Assembly: GCA_040905475.1 (NCBI GenBank)
Contig: JBBDRM010000166.1
Span: 28,642 to 70,843, forward strand
Length of the DNA: 42,202 nt
Direction of reading: 5' to 3'
DNA from: Actinomycetota bacterium
GTDB taxonomy: Bacteria; Actinomycetota; AC-67
Under the pieces are notes generated by a model. It made no database searches, was not told the DNA's origin, and saw nothing but the letters and a program-made list of their open reading frames with translations. Made by a program: the position numbers and the translations under genes. Of this stretch, positions 1-6,625 are shown one piece after another (position 1 is the first letter of the stretch; every line of letters begins with the position of its first letter).

Positions 1-63
1 CCGGCCCTGCCGGGCCGGGCCCACCCCCTCAGGTATCCTCAGCGGCTGAGGCGACCCCACGAC

Positions 64-1209
64 GTGCGAAAACTCAGAAGGATCCTCCGGATCTCCGCGC
101 TGGTACTCGTCGTGATCCTTGTGATCGGCGGCGCTTACCTCGGCTACTTGCTGACCAGCAACAGCTACCCGCGTACCGAAGCGGAGGGCTGGCTGCGCCT
201 GAAGGATCTTCCCCGGCCGCGTGGCGAGGCGGGCTCGACGTTCGCGCTCCCCGGACCTCCCGGGACGCCCGATATCTGCCCGGACGGCCCGTGCGAGCCG
301 CAATTCTTCGTCGTCGGCGGTCTGTCGGGCCCGTTCGCGAAGACGGTCGCCCACGTGGACATCCTCGACGCGAAGACCGGTTCGTGGCGCCAGGGTCCGG
401 CCCTCCCGGACGCGCGTCATCACCCGGCCGCCGCCTCCATCGGCGGGGCCGTCTACGTGACCGGTGGCTCGAAGAAGGCCACGAACTGGACCCCGGAGCG
501 CGAGATGTGGGTGCTCGGGCCGGGATCGGATACCTGGGACCCGCTCCCGGCCATGCCCGAAGGCCGGATGGGTCACGCCATGATTCCCGTGGCCGGGAAG
601 CTCTACGTGATCGGCGGGCGGGGCGGCTCCAGCGTCCTGGTGTACGACCTCGAGCAAGGCTGGAGCGAGGGTGCCCCTATGCCGGGGCCTCGGGACCACC
701 TTGCGGCAGTCGAGTATCGCGGCAAGATCTACGCGATCGGGGGCCGCGACGACAAGGTCCGGCCCCGGGTCGACATCTACGACATCGCCGCGGATTCCTG
801 GTCGGAGGGTCCCGAGCTACCCGCCCCGACGAGCGGGATGGCCGCTGAGGTTCTGAAGGACGGACGCCTCCACGTCGTCGGTGGTGAGGACCCGGGGACC
901 CTCGGCGGCGGCGTGGTCGACGCCCATTACGTTCTCGATCCGCAAACGGACACGTGGAGCTCCGGCCCCAAGGCACTCCTCGCGGTGCACGGCGCGGCGT
1001 ACGACCAGGTGGCGGGGATCCTGCTCATCTCGGGCGGCGCGAGGCGGCAGGGTGCGTTCTCTCCGATCGCGTGGACCGGGGTCACACAGCGCTTCGAGCC
1101 GCAAGGAGTCACGGCGCCGACACCGACGACGACGGCAACCCCGAGCCCCAGCCCGAGCGGAACCGCGACCGGCCCCTCGCCGGATCCGACCGGTTCCTTA
1201 CCCGGTTAG
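64..1209 (+). CDS. membrane-anchored kelch-repeat protein
   Basis: This 381-residue protein begins with a basic stretch and one hydrophobic helix at about residues 10-30, so it is probably an N-terminally anchored protein with its body outside the membrane. From about residue 80 to 345 it shows five to six kelch-type blades, each with a paired-glycine strand such as YVTGGS, YVIGGRGG, YAIGGRDD or HVVGGED, followed by a W-containing strand (TWDPLPAMP, SWSEGPELP). These should form a beta-propeller used for binding. The tail after about residue 348 is a low-complexity Pro/Ser/Thr linker. The start is GTG with no clear Shine-Dalgarno sequence. A -10-like TATCCT lies at 34-39, overlapping a small inverted repeat (37-51). 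The LarA-family gene follows 22 bp downstream and may be co-transcribed. The ligand cannot be told. Confidence 0.8.
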   Translation: MRKLRRILRISALVLVVILVIGGAYLGYLLTSNSYPRTEAEGWLRLKDLPRPRGEAGSTFALPGPPGTPDICPDGPCEPQFFVVGGLSGPFAKTVAHVDILDAKTGSWRQGPALPDARHHPAAASIGGAVYVTGGSKKATNWTPEREMWVLGPGSDTWDPLPAMPEGRMGHAMIPVAGKLYVIGGRGGSSVLVYDLEQGWSEGAPMPGPRDHLAAVEYRGKIYAIGGRDDKVRPRVDIYDIAADSWSEGPELPAPTSGMAAEVLKDGRLHVVGGEDPGTLGGGVVDAHYVLDPQTDTWSSGPKALLAVHGAAYDQVAGILLISGGARRQGAFSPIAWTGVTQRFEPQGVTAPTPTTTATPSPSPSGTATGPSPDPTGSLPG

Positions 1210-1231
1210 CGGAGCGCCACGAGGGACGAGC

Positions 1232-2617
1232 ATGGAACAGACCATCGTCTTCGGGGACGCTACCGTGAACGTCACCCTTCCCGACCGGACGCACATCGTT
1301 TCACCGGGCTTGTCGATCCCCCTTGATCCTGTGCAGGACCTGGCATCCGCGGTGCGTGAGGCGCTGACCCGTCCCGAGGACCTGCCTCCGCTTCGCGTGC
1401 TCGCGCGCGGGAAGCGGCGCGTGACCGTCGCCTTCGACGACGCCACGGTGCCCTGCTACGCGCCGGTCTGGTCGATCGCGATCCCGTTGGTACTCGCCGA
1501 GCTCGAGGCCGGCGGCGTTCGCCGCGAGGACGTCACGCTCCTCTGCGCCAACGCACTTCACCGCATGTTCACCCACGAAGAGCTCGCGACCCTTATCGGC
1601 CCCGATCTCGTGAGCGAGTTCGGCGACCGGCTCGTCTGTCACGACGCAGAGGATCCGGAGATGATCGAGCACCTCGGTACGACGCCGAACGGATTTCACG
1701 TCGAGCTCTCGCGTCACGTGACCGACGCCGATCTCTGCGTGTACGTGAACTGCTCGACGGTACGCGGTTTCTCAGGCGGCTGGAAATCGATCTGTGTAGG
1801 GCTCTCCACCTACCGGTCCATCCGCCACCACCACAACCCTGACGACATGTCGATGTCCACGGAACGGAACCGCATGCACGAGATGCTCGACGAGATGGGC
1901 GAGCTCGTGACGAAGCGGCTCGGCGTCGACCGGATCTTCAAGCTCGAGACCATCTTGGCCAACCCGCTCCAGGTCGCGGCGATCCGCGCAGGAACCGTCG
2001 ACGGCACTCGCCGGATCGCGCTCGAGACCAACCGGACGCACATGCCTCCACGCCGGACGCTGCTCGAGGAGAAGGTGGACGTCGTCGTGTACGGCGTCCC
2101 GGAATGGAGTCCTTATGCAGCCTTCTCGTATCTCAACCCGATCTTGACGCTCATCTCGACGGGTCTCGGTTACCTCGGTGGGATGATCGAAGCGCTCGGA
2201 AAGCCCGGCTGTTCGGTGATCCTGGCGACGCCGTGCCGCGACCGCTGGGACGACGTTCATCACCCGTCCTATCGCGAGGTGTGGGAGCGGGTCCTGCCGG
2301 AAACGCGCGACCCGTACCGGGCGAGCGAACTGTTCGAGACCGAGTACGCGACGCGCGCCGATTACATCGAGCGTTACCGGTTCGGGTACGGATTCCATCC
2401 GGTGCACGCGATCATGGCGCTGTTCCCGCTGAAGCGCTTGCGACACGCAAGCCGTGTCTTGGTCGGCGGCTCCGAGAACCCGTCGCTCGTATCGCACGCC
2501 GGCTTCATCCCCGCCGGTTCCGTCGAAGAGGCACTCGGAGCGGCCTTCGAGATCCACGGTTCGGACGCCGAGGTGGCACTCGTCCCCTATCCCCCGGCGT
2601 TCAATCGCCAACTCTAG
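1232..2617 (+). CDS. LarA-family (lactate racemase-like, DUF2088) nickel-pincer enzyme
   Basis: This 461-residue protein belongs by its motifs to the LarA family, cytoplasmic racemases/epimerases of alpha-hydroxy acids that carry a nickel-pincer nucleotide on a lysine. The lysine motif SGGWK places Lys at 185, close to the known Lys184. The catalytic-type histidine is in ALHRMFTHEEL (His110), and a second histidine cluster follows at SIRHHHNPDD (about 198-201). In LarA an Asp-x-x-Arg-Pro motif lies near residue 72; here it reads DDATVP, so the arginine is missing. This hints at a substrate other than lactate. The start ATG follows GAGGGACGAGC, a good ribosome site. Longer in-frame starts upstream overlap the kelch gene and are rejected. 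No larB, larC or larE cofactor genes are in the window. The stop interlocks with the convergent gene through a shared CTAG. Confidence 0.8.
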   Translation: MEQTIVFGDATVNVTLPDRTHIVSPGLSIPLDPVQDLASAVREALTRPEDLPPLRVLARGKRRVTVAFDDATVPCYAPVWSIAIPLVLAELEAGGVRREDVTLLCANALHRMFTHEELATLIGPDLVSEFGDRLVCHDAEDPEMIEHLGTTPNGFHVELSRHVTDADLCVYVNCSTVRGFSGGWKSICVGLSTYRSIRHHHNPDDMSMSTERNRMHEMLDEMGELVTKRLGVDRIFKLETILANPLQVAAIRAGTVDGTRRIALETNRTHMPPRRTLLEEKVDVVVYGVPEWSPYAAFSYLNPILTLISTGLGYLGGMIEALGKPGCSVILATPCRDRWDDVHHPSYREVWERVLPETRDPYRASELFETEYATRADYIERYRFGYGFHPVHAIMALFPLKRLRHASRVLVGGSENPSLVSHAGFIPAGSVEEALGAAFEIHGSDAEVALVPYPPAFNRQL

Positions 2618-3000
2618 GCGAAGAACGCGTCGATCGCGCCCTGGTTCTCCGCGAACACCCAGACCTCGGTCGCCTTGCCCTCGATGATCTTGAAGACGGC
2701 GACGCCGTCGTCCTCGAGGACACGCCCGTCGCGTTCCGCCGTTAGCGTCGTGAGCACGATGACGTGGTCCTCGCTCGTCAGGATGTCGCGCGCGGAGATC
2801 GAAATGGTTCCACCCGTCGACTGTCCCAGGCGCGCGAGGAGAGCGAACAGCTCTTGGTGGCCCTTGTAGACGCCGGCCAGGGGGCTCGAGCCGCCCACGT
2901 GCCAGAGCACGTCGGGATCGATCAACCCGGCGACCGTCTCGAGGTCACCGCCAACGAAGGCTTCATATCCGGCGCGGACGAGCGCCTCGTTCGGGTGCAT
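2614..3000 (-). CDS. SnoaL-like / NTF2-fold protein
   Basis: This 128-residue soluble protein has the pattern of the SnoaL/NTF2-like fold: an N-terminal helix (ALVRAGYEAFVGGDLETVAGLID), then DVLWHVGG, GVYKGHQELF, a long strand pair (VIVLTTLTAERDGR) and the closing ALVVFKI-type strand before EVWVF. Proteins of this fold are small dimeric barrels used as cyclases, isomerases or ligand pockets. Family membership alone does not give the substrate. The start ATG follows GAGGTGAGAGC, a good ribosome site, and a -10-like TAGGGT is 30 bp upstream (complement of 3031-3036). Its stop overlaps that of the LarA-family gene by 4 bp. Confidence 0.7.
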   Translation of the reverse strand: MHPNEALVRAGYEAFVGGDLETVAGLIDPDVLWHVGGSSPLAGVYKGHQELFALLARLGQSTGGTISISARDILTSEDHVIVLTTLTAERDGRVLEDDGVAVFKIIEGKATEVWVFAENQGAIDAFFA

Positions 3001-3077
3001 GCTCTCACCTCGTCCCGATCCCCACGCGCGACCCTACGCCCGCGGGCCGAGTCCGCACAAGGGAGCCGCCGGCCCAG

Positions 3078-3101
3078 AAAAAGCGAGAGCGCCGCGGCGC
3101 T
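3078..3101 (-). terminator. intrinsic terminator after the ECF/DUF5667 unit
   Basis: A perfect 14-base palindrome AGCGCCGCGGCGCT (3088-3101) is followed, reading on the minus strand, by CTCGC and then five Ts (complement of 3078-3082). It lies downstream of the DUF5667 gene and upstream of the SnoaL-like gene, where a terminator is expected. The T-run starts a few bases from the stem, so efficiency is uncertain. Confidence 0.5.
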
Positions 3102-3139
3102 GGGGGACACCGCGACGCACCCCGCGTGAACCTATCTCG

Positions 3140-3952
3140 CTAGTTGCTCTTGCCTTTGCCCTTGTCCTGGGAGCCCGGCACGCTGCCGCTGTTGCCCGGC
3201 GGCGTCGTCGGCGGTCCTCCACCGGGATCGCCTTCGGGATTCTCTTTGCCTTGCTGGACGTTCGCTTTGGCCTTCTCGGCGTTGTCGATGGCCTTCTGGA
3301 TCGCGTCCTTGGCCTGATCGGGGACCCTCGCGAGAACGTCGTTCAACACGGCGATGTGTTTGGAGATCATCTCCTGGACGTGAGCGAGGAGGGCGTCGGA
3401 GTCCTTGCCGAGCGCGATCGCGTGGAGCGCGTCGAGCTCGGCGCCGTCCAGCGCGTCCTCGAGCCCCTCGATCGCGTCGGTCGGATCGCCGCCGGCCGCG
3501 ATCAAGTCCTCGACCTCGGACATCCGGATCGAGGCGAACCGCAGCTGGAGCGCGATCCGTCCGATGGGTTCGCGGTGCATCGCAAGGGAGATCCGCTCAG
3601 CGGCGCGCTTGACCCCGTACAGCGCGTCGCCGGGGAGCGCAGACGCCGATGCGGCGACGGCGCTTCCCGCCCCCAGCACGAGCGCGATCCCCGTCACGAG
3701 CGAGATCGCCCCCATCCGGACGCCGCGGTGGCGGACCGCAGGCACGATCACGACGTTGCTCGCGCGGTCGGTCCGTAGCGCAACCAGATGATCGTGAGCG
3801 ACCTCGCTGGGCAACGACCGGGAGAGCGTGGCCCGGGCGGCCCGCGCCGGGTGGAGGAGCGGCGCCAGGTCGCCCTTGGCAACGGGTTCCTCGCCGGCGG
3901 TCAAGCCGTCGAGGAGCCGGTCAAGGTCGTTGCGAAGCGATCGGGTTCCCAT
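3140..3952 (-). CDS. DUF5667-domain membrane protein, partner of the upstream ECF sigma factor
   Basis: This 270-residue protein has a cytoplasmic N-terminal part of about 75 residues, one membrane segment (about residues 78-100, GAISLVTGIALVLGAGSAV), then the DUF5667 signature ALPGDALYGVKRAAERISLA, a helical region to about residue 225, and a low-complexity Gly/Pro/Lys tail. The start codon lies 8 bp after the ECF sigma stop, so the two are almost certainly one operon. An N-terminal cytoplasmic region, one helix and an outer domain fit an anti-sigma or stress-sensor role, but I see no zinc anti-sigma HxxxCxxC motif. The regulatory role is inference from context. The tail resembles cell-wall-contacting linkers of other actinobacterial proteins. 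Confidence 0.7.
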   Translation of the reverse strand: MGTRSLRNDLDRLLDGLTAGEEPVAKGDLAPLLHPARAARATLSRSLPSEVAHDHLVALRTDRASNVVIVPAVRHRGVRMGAISLVTGIALVLGAGSAVAASASALPGDALYGVKRAAERISLAMHREPIGRIALQLRFASIRMSEVEDLIAAGGDPTDAIEGLEDALDGAELDALHAIALGKDSDALLAHVQEMISKHIAVLNDVLARVPDQAKDAIQKAIDNAEKAKANVQQGKENPEGDPGGGPPTTPPGNSGSVPGSQDKGKGKSN

Positions 3953-3960
3953 CTCTTCAT

Positions 3961-4566
3961 CTAAAGCGTCGGAGGGGGCTGATCGGTTGCGTCCCCGAGG
4001 TCTCGCAATGCCCGGGTGAGGCTGTTCAGGGCCCGATGCTGGAGCGCTTTGACGGTTCCGATGCGTTTGTCCAGTGCCTCGGCGATCTCTCTCGCGGTCA
4101 GGCCGGCCCCGAGACGCAGCACCAGCACCCTCCGCTGCTGTTCCGGCAGACCCTCGACCGCTTGCCAGACCCGCGCGACGGCCACACCGGAGATCGCCCG
4201 CTCCTCGGTCCCAAGGAGGTCCGCCACGCCCTCGGCCTCTTCGAGGCTCTCCTCGCGCCTCCGAGCCAGCCGCCTGGCGAGGTCGACGGCTCGGTTATGG
4301 GCGATCCGGAAAATCCAGCCCCTGAAGGCGGAGGCATCGCCGGTGAACCCCCGTATCCCCCTCATGGCCTCGAGGAAGACCTGTCCCGTGAGATCCTCGG
4401 CGTCCTCTCGGCGTCGGGTCTGGGTGATCAGATACGAAAAGACCGGCCCCGAGAGGATCCGATAGATCTCGTCGAATGCCCGGCCGTCGCCGGATCTGGC
4501 CCGCGCGACCGCGTCCTCTAGGAGGGCGGCACGCTCGCCCTCCCGCCCCCCCCGCTCTTCAGGCAT
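3961..4566 (-). CDS. ECF-family RNA polymerase sigma factor
   Basis: This 201-residue sigma-70 factor of the ECF type has region 2 at about residues 30-100 (FDEIYRILSGPVFSYLI, EDLTGQVFLEAM, FRGWIFRIAHNRAVDLAR) and region 4 at about 133-190 (LPEQQRRVLVLRLGAGLTAREIAEALDKRIGTVKALQHRAL). Its role is to redirect RNA polymerase to a small regulon. The start ATG is chosen because MPEERGG begins the family-length protein, and a -10-like TAAGTT (complement of 4574-4579) lies 7 bp before it, suggesting leaderless transcription. A longer frame upstream overlaps the SigF gene and is a shadow. It is followed directly by the DUF5667 gene. Confidence 0.88.
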   Translation of the reverse strand: MPEERGGREGERAALLEDAVARARSGDGRAFDEIYRILSGPVFSYLITQTRRREDAEDLTGQVFLEAMRGIRGFTGDASAFRGWIFRIAHNRAVDLARRLARRREESLEEAEGVADLLGTEERAISGVAVARVWQAVEGLPEQQRRVLVLRLGAGLTAREIAEALDKRIGTVKALQHRALNSLTRALRDLGDATDQPPPTL

Positions 4567-4622
4567 CCGCACCAACTTAACGTCGGTTGGGCCCGTGTCG
4601 GGATGAACCCGGAATGAGTTTC

Positions 4623-5381
4623 TCAGCCTTCCAGGGCGCCGACGGCTTCCCGGAGCGCGGCAAGGGTTCGGGACAGGATGCGCGAGACGTGCATCTGGGA
4701 TATCCCGAGCTTGTCTGCGATCTGACTCTGGGTCAGCCCGCGGAAGAATCTGAAGTAAAGGATCTGACGCTCGCGCTCCGGGAGGCGTTCCAGGTGCGGA
4801 GCGACGCTGGCCCACCCCTCGAGCAGCTCGTAGGTTTCGTCCTCCGCCCCGAGCCGTGCCGCGGACGTCTGGCCCTCGTCGTCGGTCGGCGCGTCGAGGG
4901 AGCCGATCGAGTGCGCGTGGATGGCGTCCATCCCCTCGAGCACGTCGTCCTCGCTGAGATCGGAGCGCGTCGCGATCTCGGGCACGGTCGGCGAACGGCC
5001 CAATTCCTGCGAGAGCTCCCCGACGACGCGGGAGAGCTGAAGCCCGATCTCCTGAAGCCTTCGGGGTACCCGCAGCGCCCAACCTTTGTCCCGGAAGTGA
5101 CGCTTGAGCTCGCCGATGATCGTCGGCGTCGCGTAGGTCGAGAACTTCACGCCACGCTCGGTATCGAATCGTTCGATGGCCTTGAGCAGACCGATGCTCG
5201 CCACCTGGACGAGATCGTCCACCGGCTCCCCCCTCCCGGCGAAACGATGCGCGAGATACTCGACGAGGGGGTAATGGAGCAAGACGAGCTCGTCGCGCGC
5301 CGACGGATCCTTCGACAAGCGGGCGAACAACTCGTCGGAGCGCTGCTCGTCGATGAGGCGATCTTCTTCGGAGCTTGCCAT
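4623..5381 (-). CDS. sigF: SigF/SigB-type alternative sigma factor
   Basis: This 252-residue sigma factor has the SigB/SigF/SigG layout. Region 2 is at about residues 20-95 (LVEYLAHRFAGRGEPVDDLVQVASIGLLKAIERFD, FSTYATPTIIGELKRHFRD), region 3 at about 105-165, and region 4 at about 200-250 (LPERERQILYFRFFRGLTQSQIADKLGISQMHVSRILSRTL). Such factors drive general-stress and stationary-phase genes. The ATG overlaps the anti-sigma stop in TAATG, so the two are translationally coupled, as in the mycobacterial usfX-sigF operon. Upstream in-frame ATGs would lie inside the anti-sigma gene and are rejected. Two candidate target promoters lie nearby, before the STAS gene and the KGG gene. Confidence 0.9.
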   Translation of the reverse strand: MASSEEDRLIDEQRSDELFARLSKDPSARDELVLLHYPLVEYLAHRFAGRGEPVDDLVQVASIGLLKAIERFDTERGVKFSTYATPTIIGELKRHFRDKGWALRVPRRLQEIGLQLSRVVGELSQELGRSPTVPEIATRSDLSEDDVLEGMDAIHAHSIGSLDAPTDDEGQTSAARLGAEDETYELLEGWASVAPHLERLPERERQILYFRFFRGLTQSQIADKLGISQMHVSRILSRTLAALREAVGALEG

Positions 5382-5776
5382 TACGATCTGCTCGCCGCCT
5401 CTCGCCGCTTCCACATGCGAAGCGCCGGCCCCGAGTCGAGCCGCTCGAAGCGCGCCTCGTCCGCCAAAGCGGAAAGCACCTGCCACGTGAGCGTGCGTTC
5501 CGCGCCTTCCGGAGGCCAGACCGCCGTCGAGACGTCCGCGTCGGTTGAGGCGATGACCTCCAGGCCACCGTCCTCGGTCAAGATGATCCGAAGCGTCAAG
5601 TTGTTCGCCGGTGCAGCGAACGCGAGGAGTTGAGCGCTCGCCTCATCCACGGCGAGTCGCATGTCGTCGATCGAGTCGAAGCTGAAGTCCGCGCGCGCAG
5701 CGACGGCGGCTATCACGGAACGAAGTACGTGGATGAAATCCGGCCGCGCAGGAACGGACACGGTTACTTCGGTCAT
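5381..5776 (-). CDS. UsfX/RsbW-like anti-sigma factor (divergent HATPase)
   Basis: This 131-residue protein has the GHKL anti-sigma fold expected to hold the adjacent SigF-like factor inactive until a STAS antagonist displaces it. The motif DDMRLAVDEASAQLL corresponds to the kinase N-box, but the usual asparagine is a glutamine. No DxGxG ATP-lid motif is visible; the C-terminal half reads TLTWQVLSALADEARFE. As I recall, mycobacterial UsfX shows the same departures and a very similar LAVDE and W-HVLTALAD pattern, so this is a UsfX-like protein with reduced or absent kinase function. It is coupled to the sigma gene by TAATG. The region before it carries clustered inverted repeats shared with the divergent STAS gene. 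Confidence 0.85.
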   Translation of the reverse strand: MTEVTVSVPARPDFIHVLRSVIAAVAARADFSFDSIDDMRLAVDEASAQLLAFAAPANNLTLRIILTEDGGLEVIASTDADVSTAVWPPEGAERTLTWQVLSALADEARFERLDSGPALRMWKRREAASRS

Positions 5777-5818
5777 TTTTCCTCGCTCTCACGAACGCGG
5801 CTTGCGAGCGTACCGAGC

Positions 5819-5848
5819 TATCCTTCCCAAGGATACGCGTATGTATCC
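5819..5848. repeat. clustered inverted repeats in the divergent anti-sigma/antagonist promoter region
   Basis: TATCCTT (5819-5825) and AAGGATA (5829-5835) form a perfect inverted repeat with a 3-base centre. GGATAC (5831-5836) and GTATCC (5843-5848) form a second, overlapping one with a 6-base centre containing ACGCGT. A further GGATA lies at 5852-5856. The arrangement looks like an operator for a dimeric repressor or a chain of half-sites, but no regulator can be assigned. Confidence 0.45.
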
Positions 5849-5859
5849 TCGGGATATCG

Positions 5860-5885
5860 GTTTGCTCGCCCCGCTTCATGGGTAG
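5860..5885 (+). promoter_or_regulatory. SigF-type promoter of the STAS antagonist gene
   Basis: GTTT (5860-5863), a 16-base spacer and GGGTAG (5880-5885) match the SigF/SigB consensus GTTT-N15-17-GGGTAT except for the last base. Initiation 6-9 bases downstream would fall at about 5892-5895, just before a perfect ribosome site (5896-5907). The module's own sigma factor would then drive its antagonist. Confidence 0.6.
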
Positions 5886-5910
5886 GACGCGGGCTGGGGA
5901 GGTGATCAGC

Positions 5911-6246
5911 ATCGATATCAAGGTGGAAACGCGGAAGTCGGGGGGATGGGCGGTCGTCGATGTCGAAGGCGAAGTGGACGTCTTCACCGCACCCAAGCTC
6001 CGAGAGCAGATCATCGCCCTCCTAACCGGAGGTAGCGATCGGATGGTCGTGAATCTGGAGAAGGTCGGATTCATGGACTCCACGGGCCTGGGAGTGCTCG
6101 TAGGCGGTCTCAAACGCGTCAAGGAGAAAGAGGGAACTCTCGCACTCGCAGGCGCGCATGGGACCGTGCTTCGCGTGCTGAACGTGACCGGGTTGAACTC
6201 GGTATTTCCGATGCACGACACCGTGGAGCAAGCGACCGGTTCGTAG
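5911..6246 (+). CDS. STAS-domain anti-sigma factor antagonist (RsbV/SpoIIAA type)
   Basis: This STAS-domain protein of about 111 residues has the strand VVDVEGEVDVFTAPKLREQI, the phospho-acceptor loop FMDSTGLGVLVGGLKR (the serine of DSTG) and the closing AGAHGTVLRVLNVTGL. In partner-switching systems the unphosphorylated antagonist binds the anti-sigma factor and frees the sigma factor. Start choice is unusual. An ATG at 5878 lies between the promoter boxes and has no ribosome site. GGGGAGGTGATC (5896-5907) is close to a perfect anti-16S match and lies 8 bases before the in-frame ATC at 5911, exactly where a STAS domain normally begins. GTG at 5902 lies inside the ribosome site. I therefore favour ATC initiation; if that is wrong, the gene starts at 5878 or 5902. 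No dedicated kinase or phosphatase gene is present. Confidence 0.85.
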   Translation: MDIKVETRKSGGWAVVDVEGEVDVFTAPKLREQIIALLTGGSDRMVVNLEKVGFMDSTGLGVLVGGLKRVKEKEGTLALAGAHGTVLRVLNVTGLNSVFPMHDTVEQATGS

Positions 6247-6269
6247 AAGTTCAGCTCCATCTACCTGGG

Positions 6270-6295
6270 GTTTCAGCTCGGAACGGTACGGGTAC
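6270..6295 (+). promoter_or_regulatory. SigF-type promoter of the KGG stress-protein gene
   Basis: GTTT (6270-6273), a 16-base spacer and GGGTAC (6290-6295) match the SigF/SigB consensus with one mismatch in the last base. The spacing is identical to that of the promoter before the STAS gene. It lies 55 bases before the start of a GsiB-like stress protein, a classic SigB/SigF target. Confidence 0.65.
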
Positions 6296-6349
6296 CTCTC
6301 CCTAGGGCTTTCGCCGAAGTGCGATGTGGATCAGGGGAGGTGTCCCGCC

Positions 6350-6604
6350 GTGGACGACTACAACGGAAACATGAGCAAAGGCACCAGCGGCACGAGCAGC
6401 GCCGAGATGACCGAGAGCGAACAGAACAAGATGAGTCGCGCAGAAGCCGGTCGCAAGGGTGGCTTGTCGACGAAGCAGCGCTACGGAGGCGACCACTTCA
6501 GTCGCATCGGAAGGCTCGGCGGCAAGAAGGGCGGCGAGTCGACGAAGCGTCGCTACGGCGTCGAGTTCTATCAGCGGATCGGCCGCAAGGGCGGATCGAG
6601 CTAA
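6350..6604 (+). CDS. KGG-repeat (GsiB-like) general stress protein
   Basis: This small hydrophilic protein of 84 residues has at least two copies of the stress-induced KGG repeat: AGRKGGLSTKQRYGGDHFSRIG and GGKKGGESTKRRYGVEFYQRIG, then a third start RKGGSS. Proteins of this type (GsiB in Bacillus) accumulate under general stress and are thought to be disordered protectants. The GTG at 6350 is preferred over the upstream ATG at 6326 because GGGGAGG (6334-6340) ends 9 bases before it. It sits behind a SigF-type promoter and next to the SigF module, which supports regulon membership. Confidence 0.85.
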   Translation: MDDYNGNMSKGTSGTSSAEMTESEQNKMSRAEAGRKGGLSTKQRYGGDHFSRIGRLGGKKGGESTKRRYGVEFYQRIGRKGGSS

Positions 6605-6625
6605 CGCACCTGATGCATTGAAGGG

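Noticed and set aside
881-1231. Long frame extending the LarA-family gene upstream
   Set aside because: It runs through the kelch gene in another frame; the ribosome site and family N-terminus place the start at 1232.
5382-5568. Upstream extension of the sigma genes to 5486 and 5568
   Set aside because: These run through the anti-sigma gene; TAATG coupling and family length fix the SigF start at 5381 and the ECF start at 4566.
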